A DNA stretch of 64,000 nt from Sarcophilus harrisii (Eukaryota > Chordata > Mammalia > Dasyuromorphia > Dasyuridae): assembly GCF_902635505.1 (NCBI RefSeq), contig NC_045428.1, forward strand, positions 116,889,641 through 116,953,640. The letters run 5' to 3'. The position numbers and the translations under genes are program-made. How positions within the stretch are numbered: the first letter of the stretch is position 1; the number at the start of each line of letters is the position of its first letter. Positions 45,883-57,212 of this stretch are shown here, in pieces. The notes beneath the pieces were generated by a model. It was not told the origin of the DNA. It saw only the letters and a program-made list of their open reading frames with translations, and did not search any database.

Positions 45883-46106
45883 CAGTTGTGTCTTTTCTGG
45901 AGTTTTCTTGACAAAAATACTGAAGTAATTTGGCAATTCTTCCTCCAGCTTATTTTTTTTTTTACAATTGAGAAAATGAGGCAAACAGGGTTAAATGATG
46001 TGCCCACAGTTACACAACTAATAAGTATCTGATGCCATATTTGAATTCAAGAAGATGAGTCTTCGTAACTTAAGACCTAGAACTTTTATCTATGCTGCCC
46101 CTATAT
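45883..46106 (-). mobile_element. RTE-tailed SINE
   Basis: On the plus strand: 'tttcagttgtgtcttttctg', 'gagttttcttgacaaaaata', 'aatgaggcaaacagggttaa', 'gttacacaactaataagtat' and 'ttttatctatgctgcccc', the complement of a full-length copy. Confidence 0.8.
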
Positions 46107-48392
46107 AGAGCCTCAGAATATCTGGACCAATCTCCTGGGCAATGATTGATGTCACGTATTCTTAGCCACAGTTATGAGAAAGTAGATAGCAAACTACTAT
46201 CTCAGTGTTCTAAAACTATATATGTCTCACTCTCACCCTTAACCCCATCAAACATTCAGTAACCCAGAGCTCATGGTACATTACATAACAATAGATTTTA
46301 AAATTGACAACAACAGAAATTCCTGACTGATTTTTATGGAAAAATCAATAGTGATTTTTTTTTTTTTAAAGAAAATTGAATCCTAGCTTTAAGGACCTTA
46401 AAAGGCCATCTATATAGCAAGGGAGTTGGTTCAGTGACCTCTTTGCTTCATCCCCAACCCTCAGGTCTCAGATTGTGAGAGACTATTTTCTAACTCCTTA
46501 TCAGCTCATTATCTCAGATGACAGAGTTCCAGGACTTAACTGTATAAACAATTGCTTGGTGAATAGAATAAAATGGGGGTGGACTGGGGTAGAGTGGAAG
46601 GCTATCTTTTATTTGTATCTGGAGACTCTGAAAGGATTAGTAAATAAAAGCCCTGCTGGTCTGTCAAGAGCATTGACATAAACACACACAATAGTGCCTC
46701 AAAGACACTTTACAAAGGAGGGACTGATCAGAAATACCATGTAATCACACTTTTTCCCCCTTCACATTTGTGACTGTGCACATTTATCTAACACATCTCT
46801 TTGGGCCACAAAATTGTTATTTTCAAGAGAGACACTGGACAAGTCAGTCAGAAAATTCCAAGGACTTTTCAACCGTTTGCTATCTCCATAACTGACATAC
46901 TGAAGAAAAAAAAAAAAGAAAGAGAAGCTTGATCGCTTGATCAACATGCAATCTAAATCTAGCTTCACAAATTGAAGCTTAGGTTATTATTAGGGCATCA
47001 TGGAACACGAGGGACGGAGTTTTCTTTTGGCTGAAAAAACCCATCAGTTCCCTGCTTTGCTGGGTGAGGAAACAATGTACCTTTGAGAAACAGAAGGGAG
47101 AAAGAAAATATTGGTCCAGCATACTGGTCTCCAAAGTGGCCCTCCCTTTGATAACCAATTATGAAGCTTATTTCCAAAACAACCATATCTTACCTTTCAC
47201 TTTCATTTTAACCCTCCTATGCTGCCTCTTTTCTGTCTCCTTATAAATTCCTAAAGCACTACATGCACACACACATAGACACCCCTTTTGCTTAAGTTAT
47301 TAGCACCTCAGAGAGTTATCACTTAATCAGTACTTCCCCCAAGAGAATCATACAAACACACTCTAAAGGTCTCACTGAAGAAAATTAGAATCCATTAAGA
47401 CATGGGAGCCACTGGCACAGAATCACCCAGCATGCTGTGCCCACATCAAGGAAGACATTGTGTTCTATTAGCAAAATAGAGTAGCTCAAAACAAACAAAC
47501 AAACAAACAAACAAAAATACAAGATGCACAAATTTAGAGATATCTCCATTCTAAATATCTATAGGGACTATTTGTGCCAATCTGTGGTAGAGCTTTCCAA
47601 GTTCATTTTGTTCTGATCAGTCCGGGCCAAACACACTATACCTTGACCCCAATATAGTGATATTGATGCTGTGTGGGAAGGGGAAGAGATTCCCCTCTGC
47701 TCAGAGAAATGCAGGTCCAAATAAGAAAGAATTCCCAAACCCCAAAGTCTGTGGCAATAAGGAAGTTTTATTTTTCACTAAGTGGGCAAATCTCTTAATG
47801 AAGAAATTTGCAAAGAATGAGTTAACTGTAACATATTTTATGAGCAGATCTTGGGAGGCATTTTGAGCTGATTATCACACCAGGATATCCTAATTGAATG
47901 AAAATCACTTTGAAGGTTCCCCCTCACCCCCTCCCAGAATTTAGAGTTTCCTGAATAAGGATCTGGCTATCCAGAAGATCAATTGGGGAGGGGGGAGGAG
48001 AGAGGAGGGAGGGTGACTTGTCCAAGATTTCCAATTGAATGATGCTGCTTATCTTAAGAAAAAGATTTGTCTGAAAAATATGGCTTCTCCTAGACTCTCT
48101 GGAGTCTGGGAGATCCCGAATTTCCCTCCTTTTACAGATCAAAGGGACACAATTTTTACAGAGTTCAGCCACGTCAATACCATTGTGGGCATCTCCAAAA
48201 ATGAAGTACAACAGCTAACCAAGTAATCACTGCCTCCCCCAACTCTAACTATCCTACTGCAACCAAATCACCCCACGATTGCAGTAAGGGGCAATCAGAA
48301 GGACATACTCTATATTCAAGGCAGTAAGCAGGCATGCATGGATAAGGATCTGCACTAAAGATTACATTACATTATTTTTTTCCCCCAAAGTC
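46107..48392. other. Unassigned 2.3 kb with possible LTR-like segment
   Basis: A tetranucleotide (AAAC)n run lies at 47490-47516. The minus strand of about 47615-48240 has a CATAAAATA box, AATAAAACTTCC and a downstream U5-like stretch, which recalls an LTR, but I cannot fix its ends. Frames at 47657-47866 (+), 47924-48211 (-) and 48035-48226 (+) show no known domain. Confidence 0.35.
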
Positions 48393-48895
48393 ATCCTTAT
48401 TCCAACTGTTCCATTTCTGTAAAGACTACCAACATTCTTCCACTTACTTGAGCTTATAACCACAATGTCCTCTTTGATTCTTCACTTTCATCCACCCTAC
48501 CTAAGAAAGCAATGACAAAATTGTGTCTTTTCTCTCTTCACTTCTCTCTCACTCTTTCCACTCATAGAGCACTGCCTCAGTTAAGGTCCTTATCATTCTC
48601 ACTTAGGGCTGTTTGGTCTCCTTGCCTTCCAGTCTTTCCCAATCCTCCAGACATCTCTCAAGGTGATTTTCCTCACATGCAGATCTGGCCATGCTCTTCT
48701 CCTACACAAAAAATACCAGTGGTTTCCTCTCACCTCTTAAATAGAACATAAATTCTTTTATTCGGTATTTAAATCCCCTCACTATTTGGCCCCAACTTAC
48801 CTTTTCTATCTTATTAAACATTATTTTCCTTCCTGCACTCTACAATGCCATCTTACTACTAGGCAACTTGATATTCTTCACACTCAAGTAAAAAC
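48393..48895 (+). mobile_element. L2 LINE 3' region
   Basis: 'tggtctccttgccttccagt', 'gatctggccatgctcttctc', 'ataccagtggtttcctctca' and 'cctcactatttggccccaac' follow L2 order. The terminal tail is missing. Confidence 0.75.
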
Positions 48896-49431
48896 ATAAC
48901 TAAAATATCAGTACATGAATAGGAAATTAAGGTATGATATCATATATTAAGCAGAGCCATCTAAGGAATGAAGAATGATTTTACATTAAAATTGTCCAGA
49001 GATAACTTATTTTTCCCAAGTATTTTTGTCATATATATTAAACTAATTCATAGAAAAAATGACTCCTATTGAAAAGCTATTATGTTGTTATTGTTTTATT
49101 GTATACCTTTCAGTATAAAACTATTTTGAATTCAACTGGTTGATTATATTGATCATAGTAACTAAATAATTTATTTTTTAAGAAAAAGAATTATTGATAA
49201 TACCACACTATTCCCGGAACACACATTGGGATTTATTTAAAACAACAATCATTTGTTAAATATCTACTTTGTGAGCCAAGCACTATGCTAAATAATTAAG
49301 CAAATTGAATCACATGATCTAACAATTGCAAAAGATTTTTATCCAGCTAATAAATTAAAAATATATTTCATCCTAATCACACCCTTTAAAATATATATAT
49401 TTTGTAGTGTTTTTTTTTTTATAATAAACAT
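48896..49431. other. Mostly unassigned; repeat A start fragment at 49236-49300
   Basis: 'catttgttaaatatctactt' and 'gagccaagcactatgctaaa' are repeat A-like; the rest is AT-rich with no match I know. Confidence 0.45.
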
Positions 49432-49692
49432 CATATGACAAAATGAATAGAGTGCTGGATCTGGAGCCAAGAAGATTCATCTTCCACAGCTCAAATTTGA
49501 CCTCAGACACTACCTCTTTGATGCTGGGCAAATCACTTAACCGTTTGCTTCGGTCCTCATCTGTAAAATTAGCTAGGGAAGGAAATGGTAAGCCACTCTA
49601 GTATCTTTGCCAAAAAAATCCCAGATGGTATCACAAAGATACAACTATTCAATTGGATACAGCTGAAAAATAGCAGAAAGGCAACAACAAAA
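49432..49692 (+). mobile_element. RTE-tailed SINE
   Basis: 'gagtgctggatctggagcca', 'ctcaaatttgacctcagaca', 'tcctcatctgtaaaattagc', 'gtatctttgccaaaaaaatc' and an 'aaaggcaacaacaaaag' end. Confidence 0.8.
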
Positions 49693-50519
49693 GATATATA
49701 ACAATACACACATATATATGTAATATATAAATAAATATGTTTATATAAAAGGGCTATGTTTCTTCCTCTTCTTATTTTTTTAATAATAAGGCTGGCTAAT
49801 GTTATAATGGTTTTACTGATTATAGGGTAGTCTAATGGTCCTTGAAGCAGGTAGAAGAGAAAGGGACTCATTTTGTTTATATCACAGACATATATACCTT
49901 TCCCCCAAACTAGTGATTTTAATCAAACAAATTCCTTTTAATTTAGAGTCTTTTAAAGTTATCTGGAACATTTAAATATTAAGTTACCTTCTTTAGTCAG
50001 AGATTGAAGATATGTTAGAGATGTACATTAATCCAATCTTGCTGACTCCACAACCAACCCTCTCTCCACAAAAGCTGCCATGAAGTACAGTATATAGAAG
50101 GAAAAGTAAATACAAATAAATAAAGTATAATAGTGTCTTGAATGTGTATATGAATATCTTGGATAGGATACTCTGGGAGTCTGGGAGATTCCTTAGAAAA
50201 AGTTGGGTTGGGGGTACACAACTCAGTCACCCTGCTGTCTGGGCAATTCTGGCTCAAAGCAAAAGCCCAAACTGCATGGATTAACTAAAACAAAGTGGAT
50301 TAAGTAGTACAAAGAAATTGTTCAATGCTTTTAATTATCTGAAACTATTCACTGAGACAAAATCCCATATCTCAAATAACAATATTCTCCTGGTGATACT
50401 ATGAGAACTATGGAACAATAAGATTTCAGAAGAGTTAAAATTACTGTGGAAATATGTATAGTGGGCATGAGTAAGTTGCAACATTTCCAATTATAATTGG
50501 TGCACAGAAAAAAATTATA
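49693..50519. other. Unassigned; short TA-rich run near 49705-49745
   Basis: About 830 bp, no gene or family recognised. Confidence 0.45.
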
Positions 50520-50725
50520 GTTTTCTTTCACAACATAACTAATATGGAAATATGTTTTGCATGATTACACATGTATAACATATAATAAATTGCTTATTAT
50601 CTCAGGAAGGGAGGGAGGAAAGGAATTTAAAACTGAAAAAAAAATTTTTAATGTGATAAACTGTTTTTACATGTAAAACATGTAAAATGGTAAAAATAAA
50701 ATATTTCTTAAAATTACAGAAGATA
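50520..50725 (+). mobile_element. L1 3' UTR (older family)
   Basis: 'taactaatatggaaatatgt', 'tttgcatgattacacatgta', a GGGA-rich block and 'aaaataaaatatttc' match the 3' UTR type at 1500-1690. Confidence 0.75.
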
Positions 50726-50807
50726 AGTATATCCAGAAAAGAAAACTGACAAGTCATTTAGTAAGAAAAAAGAAACAATTGTTTCTGAATAGTTTGAATG
50801 GTATACT

Positions 50808-51022
50808 GGTGTTGTTGTTGCTGGTCAGTCATTTTTCAGTCATTTTTTACTGTTCATGACCCCATTTGGAGTTTTCTTGGCAAAGATACTGAAGGCATTT
50901 GCAATTTCCTCCCCCAGCTCATTTTACAGATGAGGAAACTGAGGCAAACAGGGTAAAGTGATTTACTAAGAGTTGCATAGCTAGCAAGTGTCAGATCTGA
51001 ACTCAGAAAGATGAGCGTGGAA
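50808..51022 (-). mobile_element. RTE-tailed SINE
   Basis: On the plus strand: (GTT)n, 'cattttttactgttcatgac', 'cccatttggagttttcttgg', 'attttacagatgaggaaact' and 'gcatagctagcaagtgtcag'. Nearly complete and less diverged than most. Confidence 0.85.
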
Positions 51023-52584
51023 GATGAATATTTCTTATTTAAGGCTTGTCATTCTCTTCACTGTCCGATACCTGATATTCCCAAGATATTAATAGAAGAA
51101 GGCTTTCAGTACATTGAATAGAAATCAACCTAGAAAAAAATCATAAGGAAATGTGGCTAGATTGCGTTTGGGGAATCATACAATGCTTTTTGTGATTCCA
51201 GGCTTCTTCCTGAAACACATGCCCATCTTATTTTTATTTGTAGTTTTCCAATGATTATATAAGTGATGGAATGCCACGTGTACTTACCTATCATATTTTG
51301 CATGATAATTATTTGTATATGTATCTATAAAGCCCAGGGGTATTTAGTGTGTAACTCTAGCTCTGTATTCCTGTAGCCTGGGTTAGTCCTGGGGTAACTT
51401 GATCACTAAGCAAGAGGAGAGCGGTTCATTTAACACTGTCTGACTTATTATAACCCACCCTCATCAGAGTATTGAACAAAATTTCTTAAAGTTTAGGTTT
51501 GGATAATTTCTAACACCTTCCCAATTGTCATTAACAGGGTCCCTTCTTTAAAGTACTTAATATACAATATTGATTAGGTATAGGATTGCTACTTGATTCC
51601 TCAACCACAAAATAAATCCTTAAAACAGAAAGACATTTACTCACAGTATTAAATATTTATAACATGATACACTAACCCATTGCTCTCCTAGGAGAGAATA
51701 TAATAATTTTGCTAACTCATAGCTCCCTTGCTGTATATTCTATATTGCTATTCTAGCTATTATTCAGAAAACATGTAAATATATGTATATATTTACAACA
51801 CATAAATTTGTATATATCTATGAGTGTGTAGCTCAAACATATGAGCAGTGCATAAGAAGCAGTGATTAAAAATGTTAGAACATGAAGTACTTGTGGAATG
51901 GGAGAATAGGTATTTCACCTTCATTTCAGTTGTCAGATAGCTGTTCTAACTGAGTAGTTCACTCAATGTCCATTTCTTCTGGCAAACTAGAGGATGGCTT
52001 AGATTCATCCTCCTGATGGTGATCTTTGCTTCTGAAAGATTCTTTCGGAGAGCAACTTCTGGCAAACAAACAGCAGAACTTTCAGACCCAGAAACTCTCA
52101 ACTTCCAAAACTTACAAGATTGCTCTAAACTAGGAAACACCAATCTTAGAATTAACATTCAATCATTTATTCCCCAGGAAAAAAAAGAATAAGAGACAGA
52201 GCAATGAAGTCCAATCTCAGGCTCACATGAACAACACCTATAACTTGCTTCAATCGATTGGGAAAGAGTGTGAAAGGAGGAAAAAATTCTATTTTTGAGA
52301 GAAATTTTAGAAAACATTGTTGGACGTACCCCTTCAGAGGAGGGGGGGGAAGAGTTCACTGAATAAGAGATTCTTTCTGCTCAGTAGCTAATTTTCTTCA
52401 ACACACATCCACCATCCCATATACTTCCACTCCTCCATCCCCAAGTCAAAGAGGAAGGCTATAGAGAGACCAATCAAAAGGTTTTGGTTGTGTACATCTT
52501 TTATAAAGCAACAAAAGTCCTGTCCCATTGCCAAGAATATATATACGCCAATAGGATTGTTTGTATTACAAATAATATCTTCCA
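51023..52584. other. Unassigned 1.6 kb
   Basis: No repeat recognised. 51930-52600 is less AT-rich and has runs of open frame on both strands (51946-52359 minus, 52159-52330 plus), which could be a decayed retrocopy, but I recognise no protein. Confidence 0.35.
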
Positions 52585-52745
52585 ATTAAACTTTGATCTC
52601 CATGAAAATAGGAACTATATCTTACCCAATCTTTCATTAGCCATACCTGTATTAACTACAGAAAATAATTAATAATAATATAATAATTAATATAATGATA
52701 TATTATATGTAATATAATAATTAATCAATGTTTATAGAATTAAAC
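52585..52745 (+). mobile_element. Possible L2 3' tail with AT expansion
   Basis: 'ttgatctccatgaaaatagg' + 'aactatatctta' and, beyond an (ATA)n-rich block (52665-52725), 'caatgtttatagaatt'. Weak similarity. Confidence 0.35.
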
Positions 52746-52814
52746 TAAAATATTCAAAATGCACATAGCAGGAAATATAAGATGGAATCATATAAGGAAT
52801 TAATTCAAATGTGT

Positions 52815-54316
52815 TAAGTATAGTTTAAGGATATGAACAGACAGTTCTCAAGGGAAAAATTCAGGCTATCTCTAGCCAATTTTTAACTGCCTCAAATCAC
52901 TAATTAGAGAAATACAATTAAAGAAATACTATTATGAGATTCCACTTTGTAACCATTAGAGTCGAAAATATGACAAAAAAGAAAAATGATAAATATTGGA
53001 GGAGCTATGATAAAATAGAGGCACTAATGTATTATTGGGGGATCTTTGGGTATGAACATTCTGAAAGGCAATTTGGAATTATACACCAAAAGTTATTAGT
53101 GCATACTCTTTGATCCAGCTATACATAAAAGATAGAGGAGTTCTAGCAATAAAGAAAAAAAAAAGGTCTTTTATGTACAAAAATATTTAGTCACTTTTTT
53201 TTGTGGTAGCAAACAATTGAAATCTAAGGAAATATTCATCAATTGAGAAATAGTTAAACATGCTGTGATATATTAATGAGGTTTAGATTTTGGGGTTCCC
53301 TTTAGTAGGGAATCAAATGATAAGATCTAGATTTGGGGAACCAAAATGAGATTAGGGTTTCTGGTGATTAGGGAGTTAAATGATAAGGTTTAGTGGCAGG
53401 TTTAGGGTTCAGGGAACCAAATGGAGAGGTTTGGCTCCCCTGCACTCCTTGGGATTCGGCGCAAGGGTAGGGAGTTTTGGGGAACCCCTTTTTGACGGCA
53501 CAGAGATTCTCTGTAAAGGAATTTACAAACCCAAACCCCCCAAAAAAATTGAGAAAAGGTTTATTATAGGGATTGGGAAGTAAGATTAGAAATCTTGATA
53601 AGAGAGGCATAAAGTCTCATTGGGGAAATAGGTGAGGGTAAAGAGAGGGTGGCACTGGAAAAAAATATTATTCCAGCAGGCAGAGGTTTCCTTGGCGTAG
53701 CATGGCATAACAAGGCATGTTTAGAACCTCTGCAAAGAGAGGATTTTAGATTGGCTCTTTTATAATAGTAGCTTTGGCTACAAGCTGAAGGGGGGCTCGT
53801 GGGTGGAGTCCCAAGTTGGCTCATCAATTAGTTGGGTTTCAGCTTGAGCTGGAATTTGAATAAAATTCAATGAGTTTCTTTAATTCAATAGGATTGGAAT
53901 TCTTTTGCTAGATGACAGAATGAAACTGTCTTGTTTCCCTTGGGCGGGGTACCTCACTGAGGCAGAGTTGAAGATTTTTATAGTTTCAGAGATCCCTTCT
54001 TCAATATGAATGTGGGGAAGTGTTATAATGCTATCAGAAATGAAGAAATGGATCATTTCAAAAAAAGACGGGAAAAGAAATATATGAACTGATGAAGAAT
54101 AAAGTGAGAAGAATCAGAAGACTAATTTTTGACATAACATCAATATATCAAAATGAATAAACTAATGATGAAATGAGCAGAATCAGGTGAACAATTTATA
54201 ATATCAATAATACTATAAAAACAAATACCTTTAAAAGATATAAAAAATTATGATTAACACAGTGACCATGATTTCAAAAAAAAAATATGCTATCTATTGC
54301 AGAGAGGAGATAGATT
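52815..54316 (+). mobile_element. L1 ORF2 fragment (older family), split by a solo LTR
   Basis: Left part 52815-53276: 'aaggatatgaacagacagtt', 'taaatattggaggagctatg', 'gaaaggcaatttggaattat', 'agtcactttttt...gtggtagcaaacaatt' and 'taaacatgctgtgatatatt'. Right part 54004-54316: 'gaagtgttataatgctatca', 'aactgatgaagaataaagtg' and 'atgaaatgagcagaatcagg'. The two join at the ORF2 codons for the HVWYMNV..YY-type segment. Confidence 0.8.
53277..54003 (-). mobile_element. Solo LTR of an endogenous retrovirus (fossil) inside L1
   Basis: Minus-strand ends are TGAAGAAGGGATC and CTAAACCTCA, 727 bp. A TATTATAAAAG box lies at 53757-53767 and AATAAA at 53560-53565, with a U5 of about 280 bp. The flanks 'atattaa' (left) and 'atatgaa' (right) look like an imperfect target-site duplication. 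It is higher in GC than the host L1 and carries no internal genes. It is younger than the L1 it interrupts. Short minus-strand frames within it are chance. Confidence 0.8.
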
Positions 54317-54546
54317 TTGTCGTTTGTTTATTTTAGTCATTTCTGACTCCTCATGGGTACCATTTGGAGTTCTTTTTGCCAAAGATATTGGAGTGACTGC
54401 CATTTTCTTTTCCAGCTCACTTTACAAATAAGGAAATTGAGGCAAATGGGGCTAAGTGACTTGCCAAGGTCCACACAGCTAATAAGTATTTGAAGCCAGA
54501 TTTGAGTTGGTATTTTATTCATTGTACCATGTAGCTACCCCATAGA
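54317..54546 (-). mobile_element. RTE-tailed SINE
   Basis: On the plus strand: 'tttatttttagtcatttctg'-like start, 'catttggagttctttttgcc', 'ggaaattgaggcaaatgggg', 'ccaaggtccacacagctaat' and 'accatgtagctacccc'. Full length, next to the L1 end. Confidence 0.85.
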
Positions 54547-54639
54547 TTTAGGGAAGAAAATAAAACAAACATTTTTTTTAATTCAGCTGCAAGGTAATTT
54601 GTTTTATTGACTATATACACTTGATTTTTGTTTGGCTTT

Positions 54640-54800
54640 TTTAAAAAGCTTTTTATTTACAAAACATATGTATGGGTAATTTTACAATATTGGCCTTTGC
54701 AAAACCTTCTGTTTCAAATTTTCCCCTCTTTCTCCCCATTCCCTCCCCTAGATAGCAGATAGTGCAATACATGTTAAATATGTTACAATATATACACACT
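54640..54800 (-). mobile_element. L1 3' UTR end
   Basis: On the plus strand: 'aaaaagctttttatttacaa', 'atgtatgggtaattttacaa', 'ttccctcccctagatagcag' and 'atacatgttaaatatgttac', the complement of an L1 terminus. Extreme 5' truncation. Confidence 0.8.
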
Positions 54801-55017
54801 TTTTTTTTTTAAGAATTACTTTTCTTTCTTTTTCTCTTCTTTTCTTTCTTGTTTTTCCTCCATGAAGTAGGAAATGGAAAGAAAGGATATAAAATTCTGT
54901 TCTTATTTTTAACAGGGGTAGGAAGATGCTACAGATAGGAAATGTGGCAATAGTCTCATTTCATTATTAGTTTTATTAAGCTATTTTATTTCATTATAAG
55001 ACATCTCTCACAAAATA

Positions 55018-55042
55018 GTATATATATATATATATATATATA
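55018..55042. repeat. (TA)n microsatellite
   Basis: About a dozen ta units. Confidence 0.95.
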
Positions 55043-55103
55043 TGTTTATAACATTGAAAACAAAACATACCAATAAAAAATAAATAAATAAAATTAAGAT
55101 GTA

Positions 55104-55255
55104 GGGGTAGCTAGGTGGCCCAGTGGATAGAGCACCAACCCTGAATTCAGGAGGACCTGAGTTCAAATTTGGTCTCAGACACTTCATAGCTGTGTGACCC
55201 TACCCTGGGTAAGTCACTTGACCCCAATTGCCTCAGTAAAAAATAAAATTAAAAT
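55104..55255 (+). mobile_element. WSINE1-like SINE
   Basis: 'ggggtagctaggtggcccag', 'caggaggacctgagttcaaa', 'tgaccccaattgcctcag' and an A/T-rich tail. An 11-bp target-site duplication with one mismatch is at 55091-55101 and 55256-55266. A short 'accct' duplication (55197-55206) lies in the middle. Confidence 0.9.
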
Positions 55256-55479
55256 AAAATAAGATGAAAAGATGAAAAAGAAAGGGTCCATAATATCAAC
55301 TTGGTCTTTCAAGAATGTCTATAATTAGTTGCATTATTCTGAGACCATAATTTCCTTGCAGCATATTGAGGAAACCCACACACACACATATATATGTTGT
55401 ATACATGCATATAAGGTATAATACCCTTATTTGCAAGTTCTTTCCTAAATAAATGCAAATTTTGATCTTTGAAACCTTG

Positions 55480-56025
55480 CTAGATTCTTTGGGATTAATA
55501 AACTAGTTTCTTTCTTAAGGACCATATCTTAAAACCAAATGACTCTGGAGCTCATGGATTGGCCAAAAATGGATTCCAATCCAAACTCTACCTGATCATT
55601 GTTTGGATCCTGATGACTTGGAGTTAATGTAAATAGCAACTATATTCTTTTTGATCCATAGACTTAGATCCAAGACATAGAAGGGTCTTCCCTTCCCAGA
55701 GTTTTTGATTAGGTACCATTAGAGACCATTCTCTGCCTCATTTCTTACTTAGCCTTTATCACTGGATGTACATTGCTTCAGCCAAACTGAGACATGAGAA
55801 AGATCTTAGCTTTAAAAGGCCAAGGTCTCCCACTTGCATGCAAAGTCATCTCCAATCAAACTGATCTATATGTTGTCACTGGGGCCAAACTGCTTTGAAG
55901 GGGAAAGTAAGATTGGTGACTTTGTACAGCCCTCCCTCACTTAAATCCAGTTCATTTGCATTTCATGGCATCATCTCCCTGAAGTCATGGTCCTCTTCAA
56001 GAACTAAGGATAAAAAACCACAATG
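55480..56025 (+). mobile_element. RTE-type LINE 3' region or RTE-mobilised repeat
   Basis: 'ggattggccaaaaatggatt', 'cattgtttggatcctgatga', 'ctgcctcatttcttacttag', 'ctttatcactggatgtacat', 'ccaaggtctcccacttgcat' and 'ttcatggcatcatctccctg' lead to 'gtcatggtcctcttcaagaa' + 'ctaaggat'. I recall this 3' sequence from marsupial genomes ending in 'gaggacaaacaaca', an RTE-like end. Family name uncertain. Confidence 0.55.
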
Positions 56026-56029
56026 TATA

Positions 56030-56520
56030 ATACAAAGATGTTAACAATCCTAATATCAAGAACAAATCCAAATCTAAAATAATTCTAGAAAGAATTGAAT
56101 TAGGTCATTTAGCAATATAGATAACCAAAAAAAGGTGCAATTCCCTCCCAGTGTCTTTGTGAGGTTATATTATATAGTTCAAACAAGGGTAGAAAAGACA
56201 TATGTCTGATTGACCACTCATGGGGATTAAGAAGTTTCCAGAGAACAGCAATTTAAAATGTATATCAGAAAAAAAAAAAAAAAAAAAGAAATGTACATCA
56301 GCAACTCAGTATAAACATTCAAATTTTGTTTTGAAGTTTTCCTTAGACCCAAAACAAGAGCTGAGTAAGATTTACACATTGCCTGTAGCTATGCAGTTTC
56401 TCCAGAGAGTCTCTGAGGTCAGCCAGACTATAAAAACTCTAAGTTTTTAAATTAGGCAATTTCTAGCCATATAAAGCTAGATTCAAACAACATAATAATT
56501 GATAAGGTTTCCCATATAAT
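56030..56520 (+). repeat. Repeat B, copy 2 (unrecognised family)
   Basis: Collinear with 38035-38530, for example 'ggtgcaattccctccc' with 'ggtgtggctccctttt', 'cagtataaacattcaaattt' with 'aaatataaacattcagtaaa', and 'ttagacccaaaacaagagct' with 'ttagatggatctagaaccta'. A 22-bp A run (56266-56287) interrupts this copy. Confidence 0.6.
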
Positions 56521-56639
56521 TCCATAGTATTATAGTCATCTGTTGTCTACTAAGCAGAAAGTAACATTTGTATTACTAGTTTAAGTTTTTTGACTATAAG
56601 AATAGTTTCATTTTTTGAATGTTTACCTAGTACCTAATA

Positions 56640-56716
56640 TATATAATATAGTAGTATATACTAATATACTAATACTAATATAGTAAGGCATTTAATGAAT
56701 GTTTGTTGAATGATTA
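56640..56716 (+). mobile_element. L2 3'-tail fragment with AT expansion
   Basis: 'cctagtacctaata', a (TA/CTAA)n block, then 'aaggcatttaatgaatgttt' + 'gttgaatgatt'. Confidence 0.5.
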
Positions 56717-56861
56717 ACTATAAACAGCTATGATGGTCCCTAGAGAGCTTGCTCTTACTTATCTTCAACCCCCATGACTCATTTGGTAAATACATATTTA
56801 AGAACTTGATGTGTATATATAGAACTGTGCCGGATACTATTTTAAAAAAAAATTCATGTAG

Positions 56862-57085
56862 TCTGGCAGATAGAATGGATTTGGAGTCAAGAAGACCTAG
56901 ATTCAAATTCTCCCACTAACACTGATATACAAATGAAGAAAATCACTAAAATTCTTTAAGGCTCAGATTCCTCATCTATGAAATGGAAATAATCCTGTTT
57001 GTAATACCTAAATCACAAGTTTGTTATAAGATGGTATTTGTAAAGTACAGTACAAACTTCAAGTGTTATATGTCAGTCATATGTA
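56862..57085 (+). mobile_element. CORE-SINE (MIR/Mar1-like)
   Basis: 'gaatggatttggagtcaaga', 'aggctcagattcctcatcta', 'gtttgtaatacctaaatcac' and 'ttgtaaagtacagtacaaac'. Confidence 0.75.
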
Positions 57086-57099
57086 AGTTTTATTCTTTT

Positions 57100-57212
57100 T
57101 TTAACCTTTTTTTTTTACCCTGAGGCAATTGGGGTTAAATGACTCGCCCAGGGTCATACAGCTAGAAAGTGTTAAATGTGGTGCTCTATCCATTGTGCCA
57201 CCTAGCTGCCCC
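57100..57212 (-). mobile_element. WSINE1-like SINE
   Basis: A poly(T) run (57107-57116) then 'ctgaggcaattggggttaaa', 'cagggtcatacagctagaaa' and 'gccacctagctgcccc'. Internally shortened between the head and middle. Flanks share a 'tttattcttt' duplication (57089-57098 and 57216-57225). Confidence 0.85.

Noticed and set aside
49569-49871. 100-codon minus-strand frame
   Set aside because: It overlaps an RTE-tailed SINE and a TA-rich tract; no protein match known to me.
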